Shown here one piece after another: positions 1 to 11,956 of a stretch of 64,000 bases of DNA (position 1 is its first letter; each line of letters starts with the position of its first letter). The stretch covers positions 15,223,505 to 15,287,504 of the forward strand of contig CM056380.1 of assembly GCA_029718625.1 (NCBI GenBank), given 5' to 3'. The stretch is from Synaphobranchus kaupii (Eukaryota > Chordata > Actinopteri > Anguilliformes > Synaphobranchidae). The translations under genes were made by a program, and so were the position numbers. Below the pieces are notes generated by a model. The model did not search any database. It saw nothing but the letters and a program-made list of their open reading frames with translations, and had not been told where the DNA came from.

Positions 1-897
1 ATTTGATTTTATTATGGGTAAAAATCATTAGACATGTTAACAGACTAAGCATGTTATACTGATCCCAGAGGATAGCACATGAAAGTGGAACACAAAACAC
101 TTATTTCCGATGTGGTCCTCGATGGAAACCAATACCAGTAAAGAGATTCTACTGGTGACACGATCTGTAGTCTGTGTTCAATCAACATTCGCAAGTTAAT
201 TTAAATGAGATTCAGATCAACGTTAACTAAATCGAGGTCCGTAATTCTTTCCAATGCGCTGCGTTTGCAGAAAGCTGGCAAAGGCTAGATGGTTTTTGCA
301 GACACAGGCAAAAGATTGGATTTGACACAGGCATACCTCACAGGTCACAGAAGTTACTCTGTGGGTAAGACAGAACATACCAACTTATGTTATTTGGGTG
401 GACTTCCACTTTAATAATCAAATGTGTAAATCCAATAATGTTCAAATGCAATGATTCAACCTGCAGGCCTTTAGTCACGTCAGACCTGATGTCTCTTACT
501 CTTGCTCAGTACCTACATGTGGATGCATGGATGTACTTTGCTAGGTTTTGAGCAAACGCCAATGAAATTAAACCTGGTAATCTCTCTCACACAGTAAGTC
601 CACCTAGGTCCAATCTCACTAATGTAAATTTGCAGCCTGTAGGTGAAGTCAGTGTTTTTATTTATCTGTACATAGTCTAAAGGATCACAGCATTTTGTAA
701 TCCAGATTTATTCAGGCCTTTTGACGGAAGCGCACGCAATGCATGGTTTCCGTCAGAAACGACAGCGCGTGGAATTCACAGGGACCGTCCTACGGTGTAA
801 GCCCCTCCCTTTCCCCCCCGCACCCCAGTTTCCGTGGCAACGTACGGCAAGATGGGAATTAGGTGCCGTAACCGGGGCAGCAGACGACAACCTCAGT
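1..897. other. Gene-free stretch, probably PPP1R16B intron
   Basis: No coding exon, RNA gene or recognisable transposon is visible. Composition is ordinary until about 720, where it becomes GC-rich. By position it should lie in the large intron downstream of the PPP1R16B start exon (minus strand). That placement is inference. Confidence 0.5.
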
Positions 898-1093
898 GAT
901 GGCGCGCGGTGTGATAGGGCGCGCGGTGTGATAGGGCGCGCGGTGTGATAGGGCGCGCGGTGTGATAGGGCGCGCGGTGTGATAGGGCGCGCGGTGTGAT
1001 AGGGCGCGCGGTGTGATAGGGCGCGCGGTGTGATAGGGCGCGCGGTGTGATAGGGCGCGCGGTGTGATAGGGCGCGCGGTGTGAAAGAGCGCG
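898..1093. repeat. 17-bp GC-rich minisatellite
   Basis: About 11 nearly identical head-to-tail copies of a 17-bp unit containing GTGATAGGGCGCGCGGT. The last copy is altered (GTGAAAGAG). Each unit carries GCGCGC, so the array has a high CpG density. Confidence 0.95.
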
Positions 1094-1400
1094 CGGGGGG
1101 GGGGCGCCGATTAACGGCAGGGTTCATGACCCCGCCGTGACTGCGCAGGTTCGGCTCCACCCCCCAGCTCCCTCTCCTGTCCTGTCCTGTTAGGGGGAAG
1201 AAGCGATCCCCTTTGTTCTTCAGTCTCATTTTGTTTTGTCCCCCTGATCGCCCCCCTCCCCGGGCACCGCCGAGCGAAAAGCCCCACACGGCCTCACAGA
1301 GCCCATCGTGAGCCCTCCCTCCGAGCGGTAAGGAATGTTCAATTTGGGGCCAGCGAACGCACGGCAGCTCCACGTGTCCCGTTTAGGAACAGTCACACAT
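1094..1400. other. GC-rich, CpG-containing block
   Basis: A G-run (1095-1104) is followed by GC-rich sequence with scattered CpGs and a short (CCTGT)n run near 1173-1190. No exon is recognised. With the adjacent CpG-rich minisatellite it could read as a small CpG island, but there is no TATA box or other promoter signal. Confidence 0.3.
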
Positions 1401-1479
1401 TCAGTGATGGGGGAGTGGGGAGGGGGGTCACTCAGCTGAGGCGAGCTCACCGAACACACTACAGTGTACCCAACAAAAG

Positions 1480-1660
1480 CTACAAAAACACAAAATACCT
1501 CCCAAATAAATCTATAAACTACAATTAAAATGGTGGAGGTATAGGCTGCTTTGCAGGTGAGACCGAGGTACAAACCATATTTGTTTTAAAAGAGGGTCAT
1601 CAACCTGTATTATATATGAGAGACATGCATGAAAATGTGTACATGTATTTTAAAACACCA
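1480..1660. repeat. Dispersed repeat family, copy A
   Basis: It shares words such as CTCCCAAATA, ATCTATA and ATAGGCTGCTTTGCAGGTGA, in the same order, with sequences at 46200-46360 and 48880-49080. The family is not identified. In copy B a tRNA-like SINE head lies immediately before the shared part, so this may be a SINE or LINE tail. Confidence 0.5.
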
Positions 1661-2245
1661 CCCATCCCTGGTGCCAATCTATAGCCTAACTGAAGTGTTG
1701 ATTACAATCTGGTCTCCAGCAGTATTTCAGCTAAAGCTCTGAAACATGAGTGTATTATCCCCCCCCCCCCCCTCCCCTGTGAAAATCCGTCAGGAGTCTG
1801 AGTAAAAAAACGAAAGGAAAAAAGCACCATGATCCTGAGATCATCAGCATCCCGTGGGGCACAGAACCACAGAAGCCCACGTCGCGCGTCTGTAGCTCTG
1901 AAACTGAGCCCGACTGAGAGCCCAGAGCTGGAGAACAAACAGCTTCCTGCGCCAAAGACAAGCGCACGACTTTACAGGAAGAGGAATCTGCCCGCCCGCC
2001 ACCCACGGCAGCTTATTTAGCTTCTAGACAACCTTGATTGATCTAGACGCAGTACCGCAGATGAGTCACGCCCCAACCTTACCCCCCACCCACCGCCACA
2101 GCAAGACTGTTCAAGACCTGCTAGCAAGGCGACAGGTGTAACAACTGTGTCCATCCAAGCTGAAAAACTATTTTCAACCTACCACGTTAGACCGATAAAC
2201 ACATAATCGAAGGCTTTTTGTGCCCGTATACTCTATCGTGTAGAG

Positions 2246-2450
2246 CAGGGGTGTCCAATCTTATCCGAAAAGGGCCAGTGTGGGTGCAGGTTTTTGTTTT
2301 TGCCCGGCAGTAAGACACCTGATTCTACTTTGCAAGGTCTTGATTGAAGCCCATGATTAGTTCACTAGTTGAATCAGGTGTTTTTTTGCTGGGCTAAAGC
2401 AAAAACCTGCACCCACACCGGCCCTTTTCGGATAAGATTGGACACCTCTG
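2246..2450. mobile_element. 205-bp palindromic hAT-type MITE (copy 1)
   Basis: It begins CAGGGGTGTCCAATC and ends with the inverted equivalent (GATTGGACACCTCTG). The arms are long, imperfect inverted repeats of about 90 bp, with a short middle containing TTGCAAGGTCTTGATTG. A copy of exactly the same length lies at 44909-45113 in the opposite orientation. The CAGGGG-type ends are typical of hAT MITEs. The expected 8-bp target duplication is poorly preserved here (GTGTAGAG versus GTAACAAA). Confidence 0.85.
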
Positions 2451-2944
2451 GTAACAAAAACAACTGAAATCTTCGTAGTTTGGTGTGTTCACTCTTACCT
2501 TCAATTGGCGTGAATTGTATGTCATGTGTCGAAACCAAATATTTTATTTGCAACTGTAGTTGGAATGCAACTCCTTATCATTTAAGTGAATGGAAGTGAC
2601 TTTTGAATCTGAGAACACTGTGTGCTGGTGCCAAATCAGTCACGTTCTCTACAGTCAGTGAAGGTTTGGAGTCTTGTTTTTGTCTTATCTGACCTGCAGC
2701 CTCCACAAAATGTTATGAAAAATAAAGTTTCTTTTACATTTTATATGTAACCACAGGTGCATTCTGGGCCATGTCAACATGACCCAGAGCCAGCTGATCT
2801 GTCCCACCGGGGGATGGGCAAGTTTAATTTGGCTGAGGTTTCCTGGAGTTACTCCAGCATCAGTTCCTCCCAGCGTTGCACCAGTCCCTCATGCTACCAG
2901 CTATCATCAATGAGAGACATGCCCTCTCCCCTGATCAGTGATAG
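2451..2944. other. Unremarkable non-coding stretch
   Basis: Single-copy-looking sequence between the MITE and the large minisatellite. I see no gene or repeat in it. Confidence 0.5.
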
Positions 2945-5900
2945 TTTTCCTGTAGTAGGTGCTAGCGTTCCTGTAGTGGGTGCTAGTGTTCCTGTAGTAG
3001 GTACTAGTGTTCCTGTAGCAGGTGCTAGTGTTCTTGTAGTAGGCCCTAGTGTTCCTGTAGGAGGTGCTAGTGTTCCTGTAGTAGGCGCTAGTGTTCCGGT
3101 AGCAGGTGCTAGCGTTCCTGTAGCAGGTGCTAGTGTTCCTGTAGCGTTCCTGTAGCAGGCGCTAGTGTTCCTGTAGCAGGTGCTAGTGTTCCTGTAGTAG
3201 GCGCTAGTGTTCCTGTAGCAGGTGCTAGTGTTCCTGTAGTAGGTGCTAGTGTTCCTGTAGCAGGTGCTAGTGTTTGTGTAGTGTTCTTGTAGCAGGCGCC
3301 AGTGTTCCTGTAGCAGGTGCTAGTGTTCCTGTAGCAGGTGCTAGTGTTCCTGTAGCGTTCCTGTAGCAGGCGCTAGTGTTCCTGTAGCAGGTGCTAGTGT
3401 TCCTGTAGTAGGTGCTAGTGTTCCTGTAGCAGGTGCTAGTGTTCCTGTAGCAGGTGCTAGTGTTCCTGTAGCGTTCCTGTAGCAGGCGCTAGTGTTCCTG
3501 TAGCAGGCGCTAGTGTTCCTGTAGCAGGTGCTAGTGTTCCTGTAGCAGGTGCTAGTGTTCCTGTAGTAGGTGCTAGTGTTCCTGTAGCAGGTGCTAGTGT
3601 TTGTGTAGTGTTCTTGTAGCAGGCGCCAGTGTTCCTGTAGCAGGTGCTAGTGTTCCTGTAGCAGGCGCTAGTGTTCCTGTAGCAGGCGCTAGTGTTCCTG
3701 TAGCAGGTGCTAGTGTTCCTGTAGTAGGTGCTAGTGTTCCTGTAGTAGGTGCTAGTGTTCCTGTAGCAGGTGCTAGTGTTTGTGTAGTGTTCCTGTAGCA
3801 GGCGCCAGTGTTCCTGTAGCAGGCGCTAGTGTTCCTGTAGTAGGTGCTAGTGTTCCTGTAGCAGGTGCTAGTGTTTGTGTAGTGTTCTTGTAGCAGGCGC
3901 CAGTGTTCCTGTAGCAGGCGCTAGTGTTCCTGTAGCAGGCGCTAGTGTTCCTGTAGTAGGTGCTAGTGTTCCTGTAGCAGGTGCTAGTGTTCCTGTAGTG
4001 TTCTTGTAGCAGGTGCTAGTGTTCCTGTAGCAGGTGCTAGTGTTCCTGTAGCAGGTGCTAGTGTTCCTGTAGTAGGTGCTATCGTTCCTGTAGCAGGTGC
4101 TAGTGTTCCTGTAGCAGGTGCTAGTGTTCCTGTAGTAGGTGCTAGTGTTCCTGTAGCAGGTGCTAGTGTTTGTGTAGTGTTCTTGTAGCAGGCGCCAGTG
4201 TTCCTGTAGCAGGTGCTAGTGTTCCTGTAGCAGGCGCTAGTGTTCCTGTAGCAGGTGCTAGTGTTCCTGTAGCAGGTGCTAGTGTTCCTGTAGTAGGTGC
4301 TAGTGTTCCTGTAGTAGGTGCTATCGTTCCTGTAGCAGGTGCTAGTGTTCCTGTAGCAGGTGCTAGTGTTCCTGTAGCAGGTGCTAGTGTTCCTGTAGTA
4401 GGTGCTATCGTTCCTGTAGCAGGTGCTAGTGTTCCTGTAGCAGGTGCTAGTGTTCCTGTAGTAGGTGCTAGTGTTCCTGTAGCAGGTGCTAGTGTTCCTG
4501 TAGTAGGTGCTAGTGTTCCTGTAGCAGGTGCTAGTGTTTGTGTAGTGTTCTTGTAGCAGGCGCCAGTGTTCCTGTAGCAGGTGCTAGTGTTCCTGTAGCA
4601 GGCGCTAGTGTTCCTGTAGCAGGCGCTAGTGTTCCTGTAGTAGGTGCTAGTGTTCCTGTAGTAGGTGCTAGTGTTCCTGTAGCAGGTGCTAGTGTTTGTG
4701 TAGCAGGTGCCAGTGTTCCTGTAGTGTTCTTGTAGCAGGCGCTAGTGTTCCTGTAGCAGGCGCTAGTGTTCCTGTAGCAGGTGCTAGTGTTCGTGTAGCA
4801 GGTGCTAGTGTTCCTGTAGCAGGTGCCAGTGTTCCTGTAGTGTTCTTGTAGCAGGCGCTAGTGTTCCTGTAGCAGGTGCTAGTGTTCCTGTAGCAGGTGC
4901 TAGTGTTTGTGTATCAGGTGCCAGTGTTCCTGTAGTGTTCTTGTAGCAGGCGCTAGTGTTCCTGTAGCAGGTGCTAGTGTTCCTGTAGCAGGTGCCAGTG
5001 TTCCTGTAGTGTTCTTGTAGCAGGCGCTAGTGTTTGTGTATCAGGTGCCAGTGTTCGTGTAGCAGGTGCTAGTGTTCCTGTAGCAGGTGCCAGTGTTCCT
5101 GTAGTGTTCTTGTAGCAGGCGCTAGTGTTCCTGTAGCAGGTGCTAGTGTTTGTGTATCAGGTGCCAGTGTTCCTGTAGTGTTCTTGTAGCAGGCGCTAGT
5201 GTTCCTGTAGCAGGTGCCAGTGTTCCTGTAGTGTTCCTGTAGCAGGTGCCAGTGTTCCTGTAGTGTTCTTGTAGCAGGCGCTAGTGTTCCTGTAGCAGGT
5301 GCTAGTGTTCCTGTAGCAGGTGCTAGTGTTCCTGTAGTAGGTGCTAGTGTTCCTGTAGCAGGTGCTAGTGTTCCTGTAGTAGGTGCTAGTGTTCCTGTAG
5401 CAGGTGCTAGTGTTCCTGTAGCAGGTGCTAGTGTTCCTGTAGTAGGCCCTAGTGTTCCTGTAGCAGGTGCTAGTGTTCCTGTAGCAGGTGCTAGTGTTCG
5501 TGTAGCAGGTTCTAGTGTTCCTGTAGCAGGTGCTAGTGTTCCTGTAGCAGGTGCTAGTGTTCCTGTAGCAGGTGCTAGTGTTCCTGTAGTAGGTGCTAGT
5601 GTTATTGTAGCAGGCGCTAGTGTTCCTGTAGCAGGTGCTAGTGTTCCTGTAGCAGGTGCTAGTGTTCCTGTAGTAGGCCCTAGTGTTCCTGTAGCAGGTG
5701 CTAGTGTTCCTGTAGTAGGCGCTAGTGTTCCTGTAGTAGGTGCTAGTGTTCCTGTAGCAGGTGCTAGTGTTCCTGTAGCGTTCCTGTAGCATGCGCTAGT
5801 GTTCCTGTAGCAGGTGCTAGTGTTCCTGTAGCAGGTGCTAGTGTTCCTGTAGCAGGTGCTAGTGTTCCTGTAGTAGGTGCTAGTGTTCCTGTAGTAGGTG

Positions 5901-5950
5901 CTATCGTTCCTGTAGTAGGTGTTAGCTTCCCTGTAGTAGGTGTTAGCGTC
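2945..5950. repeat. 3-kb minisatellite, 21-bp unit with higher-order structure
   Basis: About 140 copies of a 21-bp unit containing GTTCCTGTAGCAGGTGCTA. Units alternate CAGG/TAGG and GGTGCTAG/GGCGCTAG. Shortened junction units (TGTAGCGTTCCTG and GTTTGTGTAGTGTTCTTG) recur at irregular intervals, for example near 3272, 3600, 3780, 3873, 4168 and 4537, giving higher-order blocks. The unit length is divisible by 3, so long open frames exist on both strands (VPVAGAS-type heptads on plus). The junction units break them, and I do not regard them as genes. Confidence 0.97.
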
Positions 5951-5968
5951 CAAAATGCTGAACCAATG

Positions 5969-6087
5969 CACTGCAAAAATGTCTGTCTTAACAAGCGTTT
6001 TAGTCTTGTAATGAGATTTAAAACAAGCTTGTTTTAAGTCTCATTACAAGACTAAAACGCTTGTTAAGACAGACATTTTTTGGAGTG
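5969..6087. mobile_element. 119-bp near-perfect palindrome (foldback MITE)
   Basis: Starts CACTGCAAAAATGTCTGTC and ends GACAGACATTTTTTGGAGTG. The two halves are reverse complements around the central AAGCTT at 6025-6030, with arms of about 58 bp and few mismatches. It looks like a young foldback MITE and lies just 3' of the 21-bp array. No clear target duplication is seen. Confidence 0.8.
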
Positions 6088-9000
6088 TGGGCCCAATTTC
6101 TAACATACACACATGTTAAAAGGAGTGAGATTTACATCATTTACATCTGTTTTACAGCAAGTCTTTCTATGAATCGGCCTTCATAGGTCTCTATAACTCT
6201 ATAAGCAGTACATGGCAACTTCACAAACACTACATAGATGCTCATGCTAATAAATAGGCATATGGTATGTGTGTGTGTGTCACTTCATACTGTACGTTGC
6301 TACATCAGTGACATGCTAATAACACATGTACAGACATAAGCATAAATGACTATTTACGTATGTAGTGCTTATGAAGTTGCTACAAATGTTCAGAGGAAGG
6401 GTTATGGCCCTCACTCTGTGATACCCACAGTCATAGCCAGAGATTCTTTACCAAACAGAAACTAATCATATGCAGTGTTGAGCCTTGTACACTTCTGGAA
6501 AATAACATCCCTGATCCCCTTTGTTCCAGCAGGAGAGGGAAGGTGGGGTGTCAGTCGTGCAAATGGATGAAGACTACAAAGCTGCAGCGCCTTCATTGCA
6601 GCATCACAAGAATGTCAAAGACCGCCGGGCCGACTTCAATACAAGCCAGGTGCTCTGCGTGATGAGCAAAACAAGCAGCAAGCGTACACGCCATCCAGGA
6701 TCTTCTTTTCAGCACTAAAGAATAACTTATTACACAACAACCCCAAATCTTTCACCTGTTTATTACTTATTATTAGGAAAAAGTTGAAAAAGTCACAGTT
6801 GACAAGGTTGCAAACACTAATGGCTGCCTTGATAACTACAAGTTGCACACATTGAGTTCTCTCACCTGATAATGGTTAATATTTATAGAGGGCAGAGAGA
6901 CAAAATGTCTGATCTAATCAGGTTTTGGCCATTCAGACCCCTCATTTTGCACAAAGACATTAGCAAGAGACAACACCTTTCACCAGCCAGTTTGAAGATC
7001 AATATCAGCACATCTTCATTTTTCTATCCTCCCCAATTACTGGTCCTTGAATTGGAGAAGATAAGCATGCTTTCTCTGTCTAACAGAGCCATGGGATGAA
7101 ATGAAATCGCATCAAAGGCAAAATATGTGACTGAAATTCTGAGGCCGTGCAAAAAGAAAAAAGAAAAAGAAAAAAGAAAAAAGAAAAAAGAAAAAAGAAA
7201 AAAGAAAAAACAGACAAAAATTCTGCGAAGATTCTGCATCTGACACGTTTAACTCAAATCATCTGAATATTCCATGATAATTAATGTGTCCGACTGACAA
7301 TATTGTGGGTCTTCCAGAGGACGTAGGAAAATCTACTGATTGGATGGGGGGGAGGTGATTTTAAGAAGCCAAAAATAATTTAATATGTCAGTCCTTAAGA
7401 ATAATTAATCTGCCTTGTGTATAATGAGGTACATGTACTAATTATAGCCATCAACAAAAAAAAATACAGAACCCCACCCCCAAATTATGATGTCACCCAG
7501 GTATAACGCCCACCATCTCCATTTCCCCACTGTAGGGAATGGACTCAGAACATTGAGCGCAGGCTGCAGCTAATATGAAACTAAAACAAGACTTCAGTTG
7601 TGTCTTAAATATTGTGATTTCGAAATACAGAGAAAATAAAAGATTTGATAGCATTACGCTGTATTCCCGAATTCAAAACGCAGCTCCATTCCCTTAAATA
7701 AAAATATGAGTTTTATCTTGGTGACATCATCACTTGCTTGTAAAACTGCTCCTTTTTTAGATACAGATGAAAGATTCGGTTTATACGCAGCTAATGTGCC
7801 ACCGCTACTGATTGCCACAAACATCCATTAGTACGACCGAGGCAGGAATGGGCAGCACTTTGAATACATGTACTTGAAATGTGTGTTTGCACGTATGTAT
7901 TAATATCTCATATGTAATAAGGCTACTCGGAGAGTGATAGTAACCTTTACCTTCATCAGAATTATTGCTCTCTCTCAGCCTTAAATGATGAAAGTTCAGG
8001 AAAGAAACCAACAATGATCCAGAGAGAAAAAGAAATCATAAACTAAAATGTTTGCTGAGTTCAGTATGAATTGAAAATAGCTGAAGGCTTATTTGAGTCT
8101 GTTCTTTAAGAGGTACGCAGCAGCACATCGTCTTTCAGTTTGAATTTCCGTCTTCATTTCCATGCGATTGGTTAGAAAATAAAGTAGGCGGGTTTATGAC
8201 TACTGCTGTCACCAGGCCTGTAGATGCGAGGAATAAGCCTTGCACACAAGACTAGGGTCATTTAAAAAGAAAGCAAGCGTGCAGTAGCGGGTCCAGGGTT
8301 TCCCCTTCAATACATCAGGGGCTTGATATACTTAGACCTTTAGCATGTGCAAAACCTTTTTATGGTATTTGTTTATGATTAAATACATTTGTGGAGAGTG
8401 TGTTAGTAACCAACCCCAAGCATGAAATCAGTGTTTGATTGGAGGGTTTCTCACAACTATTGGCGGCTTACTTGCGCAGACGAGTGGATTTATTTACGTA
8501 GTCGAGATTACCTCAGGAAAGCGAATAGCTAATCTTGCTAAATGCTAAATGCTAATGTCATCTCCAGTTAATAACAGGAGCTTGCCACCAAAATAGGGTC
8601 AGGTAAAGATCCCACCTTTCTTCCATGTAAATGTAAACGAGATCGAGGAGAATGGTGACAGTGGGAGCCGTTCTGTTGCCAGTGAAACCGCATATAATAC
8701 AGAAGCCAATGGGAACGAAACCCTGGGAGAGACACTGGGGTCAGTCTGGTTTGGTTCCAGGTCGCACTAGCCTGATTCTGGATCCACACAGCAGGGACCG
8801 GCACTGTGCGAAAAGAGGAGTTTCTGGACCTGTAAAATATCAGTGAAATTTGCCTTGTATCGGTCGTGAGCGGTAGTTTCCCCTAACAGCGCATATATTT
8901 CCAGGAACTTCTGCACACTCCCGGGCCTCGTCGTGGGATCGGGGATTTCTGGACTTCGATATTCCCGATTAGGAGAAGTGGACAGCTATGTCTGGCAATT

Positions 9001-9464
9001 TATGGCACGTTTCTGGACAAGAACACCACCGTACACGAGATTATGTCCGTTTCCGATGGCGGACACGCATTCCACAAATAGCCAAATATATTAAATTTTT
9101 CGGATCCCCGTAAATGCAGCTTTTCATACAGAGAGGCAAAATCAAACCACCCCTTTGGTATAAACAATGTGCAGAGATGAGGCTGATGGGGGTTAGGAAC
9201 GTGACTGAGGTACGGCTGTTTGTGGCAAAGACTCATCTCCCAAAAATAGCAGTGCCTGACAATTTATGGTGAAGGACCCCTGACCCCTGACCTCTATCTC
9301 AGTGGGACATGTGACACAAAGGGTGTAAAATATGCACGCTTCATTTTCAGCTACTGTCAGCATAACCAGAGCTTCCAGACCAGGTCAAGGGACAGAGCTG
9401 AACAAGACTAGCGAAAGTGACATAGTCAAACAGAGACCATGCAAATGCTTATGTGTGGCCACTC
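6088..9464. other. Gene-free stretch
   Basis: No exon or RNA gene is recognised. It contains one A-rich simple repeat (annotated separately). The part around 7360-7450 is AT-rich with several TAATT/AATTAAT words. Short open frames occur in several frames without family resemblance. Confidence 0.45.
7150..7211. repeat. (AAAAAG)n purine-only simple repeat
   Basis: About 60 bases of A-rich hexamers broken by single G residues, entirely purine on the plus strand. Confidence 0.95.
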
Positions 9465-9725
9465 ATACTCATACACACACACGCATACACATACACAAAC
9501 TCATAAACCCATATGGATATACACACAAAACACACACACACACACCCATAACACAAATACACACACAGACAGACATAAACACACACACCACACACACACA
9601 TATATAGACAAAAAAAGATACAAACGGACATAAACACACACTCACACACACAAACACACATTCACTCACACACACACACACACATACACACACAAACACA
9701 CACAAAACACACACACACACACATT
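9465..9725. repeat. CA-rich microsatellite block
   Basis: About 260 bases of interrupted (CA)n with ATA, GACA and AAACAC interruptions. Open frames across it are simple-repeat artefacts. Confidence 0.95.
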
Positions 9726-10956
9726 TTTTATCAAGGTTCACAACCGACAGCCAGCAGGAGTTTTTTTCTGATGAAATTCTCAAACGGGTTGTCTCTGGAG
9801 TGACAAGATTACAAATGGGAAACAGTGACGAGAAGAGCAGACATTTCACCTCTCTAAATCCTAGCAGTGGCTGACAGTGCCTCTTGTCCTGTTCCGTATC
9901 AGTCCCAGAGCAGGCCCCTTTTTACGATGCGAACCACGGCCACGGACGCTCACAAGCATCAGGGCTCGGACGCATCGCAGCCGCAGTGCAACCTGTGATA
10001 CCCCCCCCCCCCCCCCCCCCCGAACCCCCCGCCCCAGCCCCCTATCCTCTACCTCAGCAGCATCAGAAAAGCAATCTGAGACCCATTACCAGTCACAGCG
10101 GCAGACAGGGGGTAGGAGATATTTCGGAAAGCCAATTTAGCGGCCATTAGGGGGGGAGGGGGGAGGGGATCACATGGGGGCGAGGGTGATAGTGGCCCCT
10201 ATAGCAGCAAGTTATTCTGGCCCTCAACTACAGCCAAACAGAGGCCAGGTTAATGAGAAGCCACTGTGGTGGGGGATGAGGGAGGGACATGGGGAGCCCA
10301 TCACCACATACCAGACCTGGGTCAAACAAATAGTCCAAAACCTTTAACTCTGTAGATGCCTGTAAACCTTACAAATACTCCTGCAGAGTCCTGACAATTT
10401 TCATCAAAACGTGTTACTGGCCAAAACATGCATCCATACAGCAGGGAAATTCTGTTCTCAAAACTGGTGAAAACTAGACCTTTCTCTTACAATGATCAGT
10501 GACTGTTGAGGAACAGTGCAGGGGTCTAACGGGTTTGACCGGAGGCTCTGATGTCCATCACTGAAGGCTGTTTCTGGCAGAAAAAACTCACTCAGAGGAA
10601 TGTGACAGTGCTGCACATCAAACATTAATCCGGTTAGCGAAACGCACCTCCTCACCATGTGTGGGGGACAGCCCTGGGCACCATGTTACTTCACGCTTTT
10701 TAATTTTCCCTCGAGAAAAAGATTACCGATTCGGCAAACGCAGAAAGATATATAGAAAATTTGAATCCTTTACGAGGGAAGCGTTTGGGGGGGGGCTGAG
10801 GGACAGAGAGAAGATTAACGGAATCCCGTTTCGCTCCTGGGGTTCTCTTCTGATGGTCCAAAACCCGCGGAGTAATGGCCAAAACACATCGAATTTTACC
10901 CGCTGTGGTGTTTATTTCAAAAACTATCGTGTGCAGCTGGAACAGTTAGCCTATGT
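9726..10956. other. Gene-free stretch with a C21 run
   Basis: A 21-base cytosine run lies at 10001-10021 and a G-rich purine stretch at about 10150-10190. No exon is recognised. Confidence 0.45.
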
Positions 10957-11159
10957 CTGGGATACTCAAAACCTGCCCTCGAGGGCAGTTGTGCCGCTGG
11001 TTCTCTTTTTTACCCGTTAGTTAATGGACCAATTAATGCCACTGATTGGCCAGAGATTCGACTCACCTGGTGTCCCAGGTTTAAATCAGTCCTAATTAGA
11101 GGGGAAGAATGAAAACCAGCAGTGCCGCTGGCCTTGAGGGCCACATTTGAGTATCCCAG
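10957..11159. mobile_element. 203-bp inverted-repeat MITE
   Basis: Starts CTGGGATACTCAAA and ends TTTGAGTATCCCAG. Inside the termini, CCCTCGAGGGCAGTTGTGCC is mirrored by CAGTGCCGCTGGCCTTGAGG. No coding capacity is present. The flanks (GCCTATGT and GCCGACGC) match at only about five of eight positions, so hAT membership is possible but unproven. Confidence 0.75.
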
Positions 11160-11956
11160 GCCGACGCGGAGCGGATCAAATAAATGATACGCCAATTATT
11201 CAGTACGGTACGTTTTTTACAATCAATGTGCCAGGACTGTCCAAATAGAGTCTAATATAAAGCCTTGTGAAAAACGCATCACAACAGAATAAAGACGTGC
11301 ATCAGAGCGTAACATTGCAGACCTTTCAAACTTGTTTCTCAGCGGTTTTCGTCAAGTTGATACCGCTGTGCACAAAAATATGAGTGAAAACACAAAAGAG
11401 CATTAATTTTATCTCAGGCACATTAAAAAAATTCAAAATCACTCACACGCTGTAAAGTCTCGCTTTTGCCGAACAAACTGAATGCGTCACGGCTAGCTAG
11501 CAAATTGCTATTTTAGCAGCATGACAACAACAGCAGAAATATCATCAAAATACAAAAGAATATATAATTAGATGCAGAGCAGCAGAAAATATGAATAAGC
11601 TACTGCAGATCAGAACTGACAGAAATCCAATATCCAAACTAAATGCTAGATAAGTCATTACAGAAGGTGAATAAGGTTCTTGCTTTGTGCAGACACTGCT
11701 ACAAGTATCTTCGACTGCACTGTCACACACAGACACGCATGTGACCGCGCGCACGTACGCACGCACACACCTGGTCCTGTTCCTCTTTAATGATGTCCCT
11801 GAGCTTTTGCTGAGGATCTGAGGGAAGTATTCATTAATGTGTTAGGGTTATGGTTAGGGTCAGACCAAAGAGAACACGGCAACCTGCTATTTTTCAGATG
11901 GATTTAAGTTAGAAATGTTGCGCCTCAGATTCCACATTAAAAGTAGCACGCTACAC
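11160..11956. other. Gene-free stretch
   Basis: No feature is recognised apart from a short CA/CG-rich patch at 11725-11772. Confidence 0.45.

Noticed and set aside
898..1093. Regular repeats considered as a CRISPR-like array
   Set aside because: Repeats are head-to-tail with no variable spacers, the context is a vertebrate genome, and there are no cas-like genes. The same holds for all other arrays here.
2757..5971. Long open frames (65-300 codons) in the 21-bp array, resembling repetitive proteins
   Set aside because: The unit length is divisible by 3, so frames stay open on both strands. No signal peptide, splice context or non-repeat domain is present, and junction units terminate the frames.
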